64,000 bases of DNA from Streptomyces sp. 71268 (GTDB lineage: Bacteria; Actinomycetota; Actinomycetes; Streptomycetales; Streptomycetaceae), in contig NZ_CP114200.1 of assembly GCF_029392895.1 (NCBI RefSeq), positions 3,627,001 to 3,691,000 of the forward strand. The letters are read 5' to 3'. Both the position numbers and the translations under genes were made by a program. Below the pieces are notes generated by a model, which saw nothing but the letters and a program-made list of their open reading frames with translations, ran no database searches and was not told the DNA's origin. Below, one piece after another: positions 37,295 through 50,446 of this stretch (position 1 is its first letter; each line of letters begins with the position of its first letter).

Positions 37295-37617
37295 CCCACC
37301 CGGCGCCCGACGGCGCTCCTCGTCCCCCCATCACCGCTGTCCCAGCGGAGCCGCCCACCCAGTTTCGGCGGCACCCTCCTCGACTCCCCTCACCCCGCAC
37401 CCGCGGACCGGCAGGTCGTCCTCCCCTGCTCCAGTCGGCGGTCCGATCATCGTGGCCGCGTAACCCGGCTGCCGCGCTGCTCGTTGTGCGGGATGCAGGC
37501 TCCCTGCGGTCACGCCATGCCCGCAACTACTCACTCGATCGAGTGGCGGCGCTCAAGGCGTGCAACCTCCAAGGCGCCCTGAGGAGTCGACCATCATGAC
37601 GAGAGGAGGTGCCGCCC
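37295..37617 (+). other. bldN-rsbN intergenic region, 323 bp
   Basis: Non-coding. It contains a BldN-type promoter candidate at 37459-37487 and the GAGAGGAGGT ribosome-binding site of rsbN at 37601-37610. Confidence 0.6.
37459..37487 (+). promoter_or_regulatory. Candidate sigma-BldN promoter of rsbN
   Basis: CGTAAC (37459-37464) and CGTTGT (37482-37487) with a 17-bp spacer. They resemble the CGTAAC / CGTTGA elements I recall for BldN-dependent promoters, 130 bp before the rsbN start. This would give BldN control of its own anti-sigma factor. Confidence 0.6.
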
Positions 37618-38883
37618 GTGATCGCGAACGTATCGGCGCACCGGCGGGCTCACGCCTTCGCCCAGGCCCTGGAAGAGCAGGAACACCAGGGCACGGCAAC
37701 CGACCAAGCCGAGCGCACGGCCGAAAGCGCCGAGCGCCAACGCATGCTGGCCCTGACCAACGAGCTCGGCCAACTGCCAGCACCGGAGATGGACCCAGCG
37801 GCGAAAACCGTTCAGCGGGCCCAGTTGATCGCCGCGATGGAGTCGGCCTTCGCTGACGGGGACGCCCGGGTGCCCGAGCAGCGCTCGGCGCGCTCCGCCC
37901 GTAAGGGCGCCAGCGCCGCCAAGGCCGGAAGGGCCGGTAAGGGGAGCCACCGGGCCAGCCCGCTCAGCAGACTCCGCCCCCGCTCGCGATGGTCGAAAGG
38001 GCTGGCAGCGGGGGGCCTGACGGTCGGTGTCGCGGCGGGCGCGTTCGGCGGAGTGGCCACGGCCAGCTCCGACGCGCTGCCCGGCGACTCGCTCTACGGC
38101 CTCAAGCGGGGCATAGAGGATCTCAAGCGCGGCATGGCCGACGACGACGCCGACCGCGGCCGGATCTACCTCGACCAGGCGTCCACCCGGCTCCAGGAGG
38201 CGCGCCGCCTCATGGAGCGCGGCCGCGCCGGCGAGATGGACCAGGAATCGCTCAGCGAGGTGCGCAAGGCCCTCTCGGGCATGCGACACGCGGCGTCGGA
38301 GGGCCACCGGCTGCTGCACGACGTCCACCAGCGCGACGGCTCGCTGGGCCCGATCCGCGACCTGTCCACGTTCACCAGCGGCAACCGGCAGAGCTGGAGC
38401 GCCCTCCGGGAACGCCTCCCGGCCCCCCTCCAGGACATGGGTGACCAGGTGAGCCTGGTCCTTGAGGCCATGGACCAGGACGTCGAGCCGCTGCGATCGC
38501 TGCTCACGCCGCAGACCCGGGACGTGGAGCCCGAGGAGGCCGAGCGCGCGCCCACCGCGCCCAGCGCCGCCCCCACCACGACACCGGAGCGCCCCGCGCC
38601 ACGGCACGCCAAACCCAGGCAGCCGGACCGCGCCGAGCGGCGGCACGAGGAGGCTCCCACCTCCTCCGCCACTCCGGCCGAGAAGAGCCCCGGCCTGCTC
38701 GACGGGCCCAGCCTGTTGAAGCTGCCGGTGGACGAGAGCATCCAGCCGGCGCCCGAGCAGAGCCCCAGCGCGACACCCACGCCGGACATCACGGTCCCAC
38801 CGCTGCTGCCGCCCGACCTGTTCCCAGGGCTCGGGCTCGACACCCAGCAGCCGTCCGAGCCGCCCCCGTCCCCCCGCGACTGA
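37618..38883 (+). CDS. rsbN: Anti-sigma factor RsbN
   Basis: 421 residues from GTG 37618; the GTG at 37609 lies inside the ribosome-binding site GAGAGGAGGT and is rejected. The N-terminal cytoplasmic part (IANVSAHRRAHAFAQALEEQ... to about 120) binds sigma-BldN in characterised species. One membrane helix lies at about 125-150 (KGLAAGGLTVGVAAGAFGGVATAS). Outside comes a DUF5667-like helical domain (DALPGDSLYGLKRGIEDLKR to about 290), then a 130-residue Pro/Thr/Glu-rich tail. It has no ZAS zinc motif, as expected for RsbN. It probably holds BldN inactive until a developmental signal. Confidence 0.95.
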   Translation: MIANVSAHRRAHAFAQALEEQEHQGTATDQAERTAESAERQRMLALTNELGQLPAPEMDPAAKTVQRAQLIAAMESAFADGDARVPEQRSARSARKGASAAKAGRAGKGSHRASPLSRLRPRSRWSKGLAAGGLTVGVAAGAFGGVATASSDALPGDSLYGLKRGIEDLKRGMADDDADRGRIYLDQASTRLQEARRLMERGRAGEMDQESLSEVRKALSGMRHAASEGHRLLHDVHQRDGSLGPIRDLSTFTSGNRQSWSALRERLPAPLQDMGDQVSLVLEAMDQDVEPLRSLLTPQTRDVEPEEAERAPTAPSAAPTTTPERPAPRHAKPRQPDRAERRHEEAPTSSATPAEKSPGLLDGPSLLKLPVDESIQPAPEQSPSATPTPDITVPPLLPPDLFPGLGLDTQQPSEPPPSPRD

Positions 38884-38925
38884 CACCCCGCCAACCCGCA
38901 GCGAGCCCACACCGATCACCACCCC

Positions 38926-39026
38926 GGCGCTCCGTCTTCACCCGCCGGGCCGACACGCTCGTACGACGGCCCAGCTCGTACGTCGGCCCAGAGGGCTCAG
39001 AAGAAGACGGAGCGCCGTCGTACGAG
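38926..39026. repeat. Nested inverted and direct repeats between rsbN and the acyltransferase
   Basis: A 14-bp sequence at 38926-38939 recurs inverted at 39003-39016, and CTCGTACGACGGC at 38958-38970 recurs inverted at 39014-39026. A near-direct copy of the second element (CTCGTACGTCGGC) follows at 38975-38987. The right-hand arms lie in the last codons of the acyltransferase gene. It could be a bidirectional terminator with alternative folds. Confidence 0.6.
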
Positions 39027-40037
39027 CAGCTTGTACAGGGTGTGCTGAATCGTCTCGCGCACCTGGTCGGTCAGGTTGAACATCAACATCGGGTCGTCGG
39101 CGGCCTCCGGCGAGTACTCGTCGGTCGCGATCGGCTCGCCGAACTGGATCGTCCACTTCGTCGGCAGCGGCACCGCGCCGAGCGGGCCGAGCAGCGGGAA
39201 CGTCGGCGTGATCGGGAAGTACGGGAAGCCGAGCAGCCGGGCCAGCGTCTTGGAGTTGCCGATCATGGGATAGATCTCCTCGGCGCCGACGATCGAGCAG
39301 GGCACGATCGGCACCTGGGCCCGCAGCGCCGTCGAGACGAAGCCACCGCGGCCGAAGCGCTGCAGCTTGTACCGCTCGGAGAACGGCTTCCCTATCCCCT
39401 TGAACCCCTCCGGCATCACGCCGACCAGCTCACCGCGCTCCAGGAGCCGCTGCGCGTCCTCGGCGCACGCGAGCGTGTGCCCGGCCTTGCGCGCCAGCTC
39501 GCTGATGACCGGCAGCTTGAAGACGAGATCGGCGGCCAGCAGGCGCAGATGGCGGTCGGCCGGATGGTTGTCGTGCACCGCGACCTGGAGCATCAGCCCG
39601 TCCAGCGGCACCGTCCCGGAGTGGTTGGCCACGATCAGCGCGCCCCCGGTACTGGGCACGTGCTCGATGCCGCGCACCTCGACCCGGAAGTACGACTCGT
39701 ACACCGGCCGCAGCAGCGACATCAGGACCTGGTCGGTCAGCTCCTCGTCGAAGCCGAAGTCGTCCACCTCGTAGTCGCCGGTGATGCGGCGGCGCAGGAA
39801 GTTCAGGCCGCCCGCCAGCCGCTCCTCCCAGCTCCCGGCCGCCGCCGGCCTCGCACCCGGGTCGCCGTCCCCGCCCGCGTCGGCCGCCGGTGGCCGCACG
39901 GCCGGCTCGTTCTCGGCGCGCGGCGGCGGCACCGGCTGGAGTGGGGCCTGGTCCCGCCGCGTACGCGGGGTCCGCTTGCCGTCCCTGCGCCGGGCCCGGG
40001 GCTCCTCGCCGAACGGGATGACCTTGGCGTCCGCCAT
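38997..40037 (-). CDS. Lysophospholipid (1-acylglycerol-3-phosphate) acyltransferase
   Basis: 346 residues from ATG 40037 (GAGGAGCG upstream). After a disordered basic/proline-rich 70 residues, the PlsC fold starts with acyltransferase block I NHSGTVPLDG (H-x4-D near 135), followed by block II/III regions VGVMPEGFKGIGKPFSERYKLQRFGRGGFVSTAL and the VPIVPCSIVGAEEIYPMIGN strand. It would acylate lysophosphatidic acid or a related lipid at the inner membrane face. The preceding gene (epimerase) ends 15 bp upstream, so the two form an operon. Confidence 0.88.
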   Translation of the reverse strand: MADAKVIPFGEEPRARRRDGKRTPRTRRDQAPLQPVPPPRAENEPAVRPPAADAGGDGDPGARPAAAGSWEERLAGGLNFLRRRITGDYEVDDFGFDEELTDQVLMSLLRPVYESYFRVEVRGIEHVPSTGGALIVANHSGTVPLDGLMLQVAVHDNHPADRHLRLLAADLVFKLPVISELARKAGHTLACAEDAQRLLERGELVGVMPEGFKGIGKPFSERYKLQRFGRGGFVSTALRAQVPIVPCSIVGAEEIYPMIGNSKTLARLLGFPYFPITPTFPLLGPLGAVPLPTKWTIQFGEPIATDEYSPEAADDPMLMFNLTDQVRETIQHTLYKLLVRRRSVFF

Positions 40038-40051
40038 CGTGGCTGCGCTCC

Positions 40052-41101
40052 TCAGTTCTGGCCGGCGGCGCGGGCGGGCAGCGCCGCGGCGAGCCGGTCG
40101 ACGGTTCGGGCCAGGACCTCGGGGGGCAACAGCCCCGGCCCGCGGCTGCGCACGTAGTCCGCGAAGGCCGCCGCGGTGCTGTGCTTGGGCTGGAATCCCA
40201 GTGTCTCGCGCATCTGCGTGGTGTCCACGACACGCCCGTGGGTGAGCAGCCGGATCTGCTCCGGCGAGAAGTCGGTCATCCCCACGGAGCGCAGCACCGA
40301 GCTGAACCACGTGAGGGTCGGCGACAGGAGGGGCAGCGTCGGGCGGCCGAGGCGCCGCGCGGCCTGCGAGAGCAGCAGCACCCCGTCGCCCGCGATGTTG
40401 AAGGTGCCGCTGTTCAGCGTGGCGCGCCGGGGCTCGCCCGCGCCGATCCGCAGCACCTCGATCGCGTCGTCCTCGTGTACGAACTGGAGCCGCGGGTCGA
40501 AGCCGATGATGGTGGGCAGCACGGGCAGCGCGAAGTACTCGGCCAACGGCGAGTCCGCGCACGGCCCGAGCACGTTGGCGAACCGCAGGACGCACACCGC
40601 CACGTCCGGGCGCCGCCGCGCGAAGCCGCGCACGTACCCCTCGACCTCGATGACGTCCTTGGCGAAGCCGCCGCTGGGCAGCGTCTTGGGCTGGGTGGTC
40701 TCGCTGAAGACGGCCGGGTCGCGCGGGGCCGCCCCGTACCCGCTCGTGCTGGACTTCACCACCAGGCGGGCCACCCGCGGCGCCTTCTGGCAGGCGCCGA
40801 GGAGCTGCATGGTGCCGATGACGTTGGTCTCCTTGACCGAGGTCCGGCTGCCCCGGGAGCCCAGCGGGGTGCCGTTGATGTCCATGTGGACCACGGTGTC
40901 GACGTCGTACTCCGCCAGCAGCTTGCCGATCGTGGGCTGCCGGATGTCGGCCCGCACGAATTCGGCGCCGCCCAGGTGGTGCTCGGGCGTGACGGCGTCC
41001 ACGCCGATCACCCGGTCCACGTCGGGTTCACGCAGCACGCGCCGGACAAAACGGCCCCCGAGCTGGCGTGCGACCCCGGTGACGAGCACGACCCTGCCCA
41101 C
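40052..41101 (-). CDS. NAD-dependent epimerase/dehydratase-type protein
   Basis: 349 residues from GTG 41101 (GGGAAGG upstream). N-terminal Rossmann start GRVVLVTGVARQLGGRFVRR with the G-x-x-x-x-x-G-G loop, then DADIR-like VRADIRQPTIGKLL, VVKSSTSGYG (catalytic Ser region), and a degraded Y-x-x-x-K (FAKDVIEVEGYVR), so catalysis is uncertain. The C-terminal part has QFVHEDDAIEVL and FNIAGDGVLLLSQAARRLG. It is co-transcribed with the acyltransferase, suggesting a lipid- or envelope-related role. It is very commonly found beside this acyltransferase in actinobacteria. Confidence 0.85.
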   Translation of the reverse strand: MGRVVLVTGVARQLGGRFVRRVLREPDVDRVIGVDAVTPEHHLGGAEFVRADIRQPTIGKLLAEYDVDTVVHMDINGTPLGSRGSRTSVKETNVIGTMQLLGACQKAPRVARLVVKSSTSGYGAAPRDPAVFSETTQPKTLPSGGFAKDVIEVEGYVRGFARRRPDVAVCVLRFANVLGPCADSPLAEYFALPVLPTIIGFDPRLQFVHEDDAIEVLRIGAGEPRRATLNSGTFNIAGDGVLLLSQAARRLGRPTLPLLSPTLTWFSSVLRSVGMTDFSPEQIRLLTHGRVVDTTQMRETLGFQPKHSTAAAFADYVRSRGPGLLPPEVLARTVDRLAAALPARAAGQN

Positions 41102-41253
41102 GATCAGCGCCTACCTTCCCACCGCGCGAGGAGCCAGGCCCCCGTGCCTGGCCCGTCCGACGGACCCGGTACTCACCGTATCCGCCGGGTGTGACACCAC
41201 GCCGGCCGTCGCCGCGCGTCGCGGCGAGCACCACCCGTTCCACGGCAAACGCA

Positions 41254-41289
41254 CCGCAGCCCTCCCACCGTGCGGTGGAAGGGCTGCGG
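41254..41289 (-). terminator. Terminator after bS22
   Basis: A 17-bp stem (41254-41270 with 41273-41289, one C/A mismatch) and a 2-base loop, 19 bp beyond the bS22 stop. Confidence 0.75.
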
Positions 41290-41307
41290 AACGTCGCACA
41301 GCGTCGC

Positions 41308-41406
41308 TTACTTCTTGTTACGACGCTGGACGCGCGTGCGCTTGAGCAGCTTGCGGTGCTTCTTCTTGGCCATCCGCTTACGCCGCTTCTTGATAACAGA
41401 GCCCAC
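41308..41406 (-). CDS. Small ribosomal subunit protein bS22 (AURKAIP1/COX24 domain)
   Basis: 32 residues from GTG 41406 with GAGGG upstream, too short for ordinary gene finding. The sequence [20 protein letters not shown] then [11 protein letters not shown] is the conserved Lys/Arg-rich actinobacterial bS22, a 30S protein near the decoding region. A strong terminator follows. It lies between the epimerase and the bdtA-like gene, the usual Streptomyces position. Confidence 0.93.
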   Translation of the reverse strand: MGSVIKKRRKRMAKKKHRKLLKRTRVQRRNKK

Positions 41407-41618
41407 GACTACCCTCGCTCACTTCGTATTCACTCGGTGCGGGGCGTCCGAGCCCACACGACCTACATCGGGCCAGCCTACCCGGCACCGAGCGAACAGC
41501 GTAATCCGAGGGTCAACGTGAACCACCGGCCCGGCGAACCGCACCCGTCACGCCCGCCACAGCGCCCTCGCGAGGCGACACCGCCACGGCCCCACCGGGC
41601 CGGACCACCGGAAACGAT

Positions 41619-41828
41619 CTAGGCGGACTCCACCCCCACGTACGACTCGCGGAGGTACTCGTGCACCGCCTGCTCGGGGACCCGGAAGGACCTGCCCACC
41701 CGGATCGCGGGCAGATGACCGCTGTGCACCAGCCGGTACACGGTCATCTTCGAGACTCGCATTACCGAGGCGACTTCCGCCACGGTCAGAAACTGGACCT
41801 CGTTCAGAGGCCTCTCGCCAGCAGCCAT
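41619..41828 (-). CDS. bdtA: Excisionase-type helix-turn-helix protein, BdtA-like
   Basis: 69 residues from ATG 41828. A winged MerR/excisionase-like domain covers nearly the whole protein: QFLTVAEVASVMRVSKMTVYRLVHSGHLPAIRVGRSFRVPEQAVHEYL. Its size and position beside bS22 and downstream of the bldN region match the gene known as bdtA, a BldD target in S. coelicolor; the symbol rests on that memory. One TCACTCA element, a BldD-like half-site, occurs about 70 bp upstream. It is a likely DNA-binding regulator with unknown targets. Confidence 0.85.
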   Translation of the reverse strand: MAAGERPLNEVQFLTVAEVASVMRVSKMTVYRLVHSGHLPAIRVGRSFRVPEQAVHEYLRESYVGVESA

Positions 41829-41956
41829 GACACACCTGAACCTTCCGCACATGACGGGCACCGGCTTCCCCTCCGGTGACTCCTCGTCGCTGCGCGCTCA
41901 CTCACCAGACTAGGGGCGGGTGATACGAGTGGGGAAGAGGAGTAGCGATCGGCCGC

Positions 41957-42880
41957 CTACTGTGACAGACACGCTCGATTGAGTACATAGCGAGTAAGCG
42001 GCCGGTAGTAATCAGGCCGCACAGCGTCATCAAGCGGAACGACGACCGATAACCTGCCCTCGGCCTCCCCGACGAACGGCGCGGGGTCGTCGCTGTCGGC
42101 GAGCCCGATGGCCGCAACCCCCAGCTGACCTGCCCCGCAGACCCATCCGTGATCCCCGATGACCAGCTCGGGGAGCGGCCCGCCGGAGTCGGCCGCGGCC
42201 CCCAGGGCGACGCGGATGGGAAGCGGGGAGTGTGTGTGCACGCCGGTTCCATTGTTCGTCGTCCGCGCGCCGGGTTCGCGCATCAGCGCGACTCCCCGCG
42301 CGTACTCAAGGTTGTGCGTACGTACCCCGAACCGGGTCGCCATGTCGACACGATGGCCCCACGCGGGGGTGAGAACGGGACATCCCGCCGCCGACAGGGC
42401 AGCCGCCAAATCGGCGTAGAAGCCCAGCAATCGGTGCGGGTGACCGGTCCCGAGCAGCACAGGAGCCCGTCGCCGCGCCACATCCCCCAGCCGGTCCGCG
42501 AAGGCGTTGAGCGCCGCCACCGTACGGTCAGGGTCGATCACATCCTGGCCTGAAACGCATTCAGGGTTGCTCGAAACCCCGCACTGAGCGCTCATAAGCC
42601 CAAGCAACTCGCCGAAAGACCAGCCACGTTCGGGCACAAGACCGATCAGCGCACGCGGATCACCGGCCGCGAACAACCGGTATCTCCGCAGACTGCCCTC
42701 GCGGCTGGTGGCCACGGAGCCGGCGAGCCGCGAGACCAGGAGGTGGGCCCGCAACTCGGAGGCGCTCAACACACCGACGATGGTGTCCGATGGTCCAGGC
42801 CATCCGCTCAGAAACTCGGATACGCGCCATAGTTGGCCTGATGTGGCGGCTCGGTGGCGCAGCGCATACGCAACATCCAT
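41957..42880 (-). CDS. Putative phosphatase-family protein; contains a TTA codon
   Basis: 307 residues from ATG 42880. The sequence has VLLGTGHPHRLLGFYADLAAALSAAGCPV, RFGVRTHNLEYARGVALMREPGA and ELVIGDHGWVCGAGQLGVAAIGLADSDDP. I associate these with an actinobacterial family labelled only 'phosphatase', with conserved His (GTGHPHR, GDHGW) that could be catalytic. Codon 277 (42052-42050) is TTA within GRLSVVVP, so expression may need bldA. There is no signal peptide. Identification is moderate; another hydrolase type cannot be excluded. Confidence 0.65.
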   Translation of the reverse strand: MDVAYALRHRAATSGQLWRVSEFLSGWPGPSDTIVGVLSASELRAHLLVSRLAGSVATSREGSLRRYRLFAAGDPRALIGLVPERGWSFGELLGLMSAQCGVSSNPECVSGQDVIDPDRTVAALNAFADRLGDVARRRAPVLLGTGHPHRLLGFYADLAAALSAAGCPVLTPAWGHRVDMATRFGVRTHNLEYARGVALMREPGARTTNNGTGVHTHSPLPIRVALGAAADSGGPLPELVIGDHGWVCGAGQLGVAAIGLADSDDPAPFVGEAEGRLSVVVPLDDAVRPDYYRPLTRYVLNRACLSQ

Positions 42881-43272
42881 GACACGGCGTCCCGTTGACG
42901 TACGTGCGCCTCTCGAGCACGCCTCACAGTGAGAGCCCGAGGCACCGTGCCCACGCGCCGCACGCCAGCCCCTTCGAGGGCGTCACTCGAGGCTGGCCGC
43001 GTCCGGGCAGCGGCCCAGCCCCCGCGCTCGCACCCCGGACGCCCCGTTCGGCCAGCTCCGCGGCCAGTTGGCCAACCGGACATACGGACCGCCAACCGCC
43101 GCCGGCCGGCCACTCGACCCCGCGCCCGCCCTCCGAGCCCTGTCGGACAGCCCGGAGGCCAGTTGGCCGGTGACCGCACACAACAAGCCACGCGAGCCAT
43201 GCTGGATCGCTCTCCGTCGCCCCTGTGGCCCCGGTGCTCCCTCCCGTCACAGCCCGTCGGCGCGTCCCCCGG
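42881..43272. other. Intergenic region with repeated GGCCAGTTGGCC, 392 bp
   Basis: No gene supported. It contains two copies of GGCCAGTTGGCC, near 43062 and 43160, about 100 bp apart. The first continues into the perfect palindrome GTTGGCCAAC. It probably contains the promoter of the phosphatase-like gene and the end of the acuC transcript. Confidence 0.45.
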
Positions 43273-44445
43273 TCAGGGCAGCAGGCCGAGCGCGGGAAAG
43301 CTCGCCCGTCGGGTGGCGACCACCGCGCGGTCGAGCGCGTCGGCCGGGTCGTACCCCCACTCGTCCCAGTCGCGCCAGCGCGGTTGGCGGCCGTCGGTCA
43401 TGCGCAAAGGAGCCTGCTGCCGGGTCCGCGCGTACACCTCGTGCCGCCACGACTCCGGCGTCGCGGCCTGCGGGTCGACGGGGTGCCCCGCGGCGATGCC
43501 CACCAGGTGCGTCCACGTCCGGGGAACGACGTCCACCACCGCGTACCCGCCGCCGCCCAGCGCGATCCAGCGCCCTTCGGCGTGCTCGTCCGCCAACTGT
43601 CGGCAGCTCTCGGCGACGGCCCGCTGGGCGTCCACCGTCACCGCGAGGTGCGCCAGCGGGTCCTCGATGTGCGTGTCCGCCCCGTGCTGGGTGACCAGGA
43701 CCTCCGGCCGGAAGGCCGCGAGCAGCTCGGGCACCACGGCGTGGAAGGCACGCAGCCACCCCTCGTCCCCGGTCCCCGCCGGCAGCGCCACGTTGACCGC
43801 ACTGCCCTCGGCCTCCGGCCCACCCGTCTCCGTCGGCCAGCCGGTCTGCGGGAAGAGCGTCCGCGGGTGCTCGTGCAGCGAGATCGTCAGGACCCGCGGG
43901 TCGTCCCAGAACGCCGCCTGGACGCCGTCTCCGTGGTGCACGTCCACGTCGACGTACGCGACCCGCCGCGCGCCCAGTTCGAGGAGTCGCGCGATGGCCA
44001 GCGCGGCGTCGTTGTACACGCAGAAACCGGCCGCGCTGCCGGCCATGGCATGGTGCAGGCCCCCCGTGAAGTTCACCGCGCGCAGAGCCTGACCGTTCCA
44101 GACCGCTTCCGCCGCTCCTACTGACTGCCCAGCGATCAATGCTGACGCCTCATGCATGCCCGCGAACGCCGGATCGTCCGGCGTCCCGAGACCGTACGAA
44201 CCGTCCGCGACCGTGGGATCGGCCGAGACCCGACGGACCGCTTCCACGTAGTCCTGCCGGTGTACGAGCCGCAGCGTGGACTCGCCGGCGGCCCGCGCGG
44301 CGACCACCTTCACCTGGCCGTCGAGGCCGAACGCCTCGACCAACCGCATCGTCAGCCCCAGCCGCACCGGGTCCATCGGATGCCCGGGGCCGAAGTCGTA
44401 GCCCGTGACGGCGTCATCCCACATGAGATGCGTGCGGATGTTCAT
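43273..44445 (-). CDS. acuC: AcuC-type histone-deacetylase-superfamily protein
   Basis: 390 residues from ATG 44445 (GTG 44469 possible). A zinc-dependent deacetylase: DAVTGYDFGPGHPMDPVRLGLTMRLV at the start, GGLHHAMAGSAAGFCVYNDAALAIA with the catalytic His pair, YVDVDVHHGDGVQAAFWDD (zinc ligands Asp and His), QHGADTHIEDPLAHL and LGGGGYAVVDVVPRTW with the catalytic Tyr. AcuC removes acetyl groups from lysines, classically reactivating acetyl-CoA synthetase. No acetyl-CoA synthetase or acetyltransferase partner is adjacent. Confidence 0.93.
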   Translation of the reverse strand: MNIRTHLMWDDAVTGYDFGPGHPMDPVRLGLTMRLVEAFGLDGQVKVVAARAAGESTLRLVHRQDYVEAVRRVSADPTVADGSYGLGTPDDPAFAGMHEASALIAGQSVGAAEAVWNGQALRAVNFTGGLHHAMAGSAAGFCVYNDAALAIARLLELGARRVAYVDVDVHHGDGVQAAFWDDPRVLTISLHEHPRTLFPQTGWPTETGGPEAEGSAVNVALPAGTGDEGWLRAFHAVVPELLAAFRPEVLVTQHGADTHIEDPLAHLAVTVDAQRAVAESCRQLADEHAEGRWIALGGGGYAVVDVVPRTWTHLVGIAAGHPVDPQAATPESWRHEVYARTRQQAPLRMTDGRQPRWRDWDEWGYDPADALDRAVVATRRASFPALGLLP

Positions 44446-44572
44446 GCCCGTCACCGTATCGGTCGACACTCCGCCCGGAGGGAACGGGCGTCGGACGGCC
44501 TCGCGAACACCGGCACCTCCGTGGGCGCTTTCGAACCCGGGGGACAGGGTCCGGGTACGGAGGGTACGGGGG

Positions 44573-45217
44573 TCAGCGCAGCAGGTGGGGAAGTTCGCGC
44601 ATGGAGGCGAAGCGCTCGGTGGCGTCCGCGAGCTTGGTGGCCGGCGTCATCGCGGTGAATCCGTAGACGTCCATGCCGGCTGCGCGGGCCGCCTGGACGC
44701 CGAGCGGGCTGTCCTCCACGACGGCACACCGCTCGGGTGCGACACCCATGACGGAGGCGGCGTGCAGGAAGAGGTCGGGCGCGGGTTTGCCACGGCCCAC
44801 GTCCTGCGAGCTGAAGATTCGTTCTTCCCCGAAAAGCCCGTACAGCTCGGTCTTCTTGAGCGCGACCCGTATGCGCTCGTGACTCCCCGAGGACGCCAGG
44901 CAGTACGGCACGCCCTCGGCGCGCAGACCCTCAACCACCTCGGCCGCCCCGACCACGGCCTCCAACTCCGCGCCGAAGGCCGCGAAGACCCGCTCGTGGA
45001 ACGTGGCGTCGAACTCGGAGGGCAACTGCCGGCCGTAACGTTCCAGCACGAGGTCGTGAATGCGATGCATGGCGGAACCCATGTAGTCGCGTATCGCCTC
45101 GTCGTACGTGGTCGGGTGGCCCAACTCCGTGAGGTACGCGGCGAGCAAGCGATTCGAGATCGGCTCGCTGTCGACGAGCACTCCGTCGTTGTCGAAGATG
45201 ACGAGGTCATAGCGCAT
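44573..45217 (-). CDS. HAD superfamily hydrolase (beta-phosphoglucomutase / phosphatase-like)
   Basis: 214 residues from ATG 45217. Motif I FDNDGVLVDSEPIS (Asp9, Asp11; Asn replaces the common Phe in D-x-D-G), motif II ASSGS, Lys in VGRGKPAPDLFLHAA, and motif III CAVVEDSPLGVQAARAAGM. The cap domain is alpha-helical (type C1). It most resembles sugar-phosphate phosphatases. The rRNA terminator ends only 14 bp upstream, so read-through from rrn would reach it; its own promoter must lie in or just before that terminator. Confidence 0.9.
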   Translation of the reverse strand: MRYDLVIFDNDGVLVDSEPISNRLLAAYLTELGHPTTYDEAIRDYMGSAMHRIHDLVLERYGRQLPSEFDATFHERVFAAFGAELEAVVGAAEVVEGLRAEGVPYCLASSGSHERIRVALKKTELYGLFGEERIFSSQDVGRGKPAPDLFLHAASVMGVAPERCAVVEDSPLGVQAARAAGMDVYGFTAMTPATKLADATERFASMRELPHLLR

Positions 45218-45230
45218 GGGGCCACCCTAC

Positions 45231-45276
45231 AAAAACAAAAAGAGCCTTGCTGGGACCAGGGTCCCAACAAGGCTCT
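45231..45276 (-). terminator. rRNA operon terminator
   Basis: Stem 45241-45257 with 45260-45276 (one C/A mismatch) followed on the minus strand by a T-rich tail (TTTTTGTTTTT), a true factor-independent terminator, 12 bp beyond 5S rRNA. It is the only U-tract terminator in the window. Confidence 0.93.
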
Positions 45277-45287
45277 TCTCAAAAGGA

Positions 45288-45406
45288 GTTCGGCGGCGTC
45301 CTACTCTCCCACAGGGTCCCCCCTGCAGTACCATCGGCGCTGAAAGGCTTAGCTTCCGGGTTCGGAATGTAACCGGGCGTTTCCCTAACGCAATAACCAC
45401 CGAAAC
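45288..45406 (-). rRNA. rrf: 5S ribosomal RNA
   Basis: About 119 nt beginning GTTTCGGTGG and ending CGCCGCCGAACT, with the internal loop CCGAACCCGGAAGCTAAGCC, as in Streptomyces 5S. The ends pair (GTTCGGCGG with the start region). Ends are placed by similarity and may be off by one to three bases. Confidence 0.93.
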
Positions 45407-45480
45407 ACTATGAAATAAACCAACCAGACAATGACACGGTCGTTATTTCAGAACTAACACAGTGAACGCGAGCAACTGAG

Positions 45481-50446
<4,966 letters not shown>

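Noticed and set aside
41829..41960. Complete BldD site upstream of the bdtA-like gene
   Set aside because: Only one half (TCACTCA) matches; the other arm of the consensus is absent.
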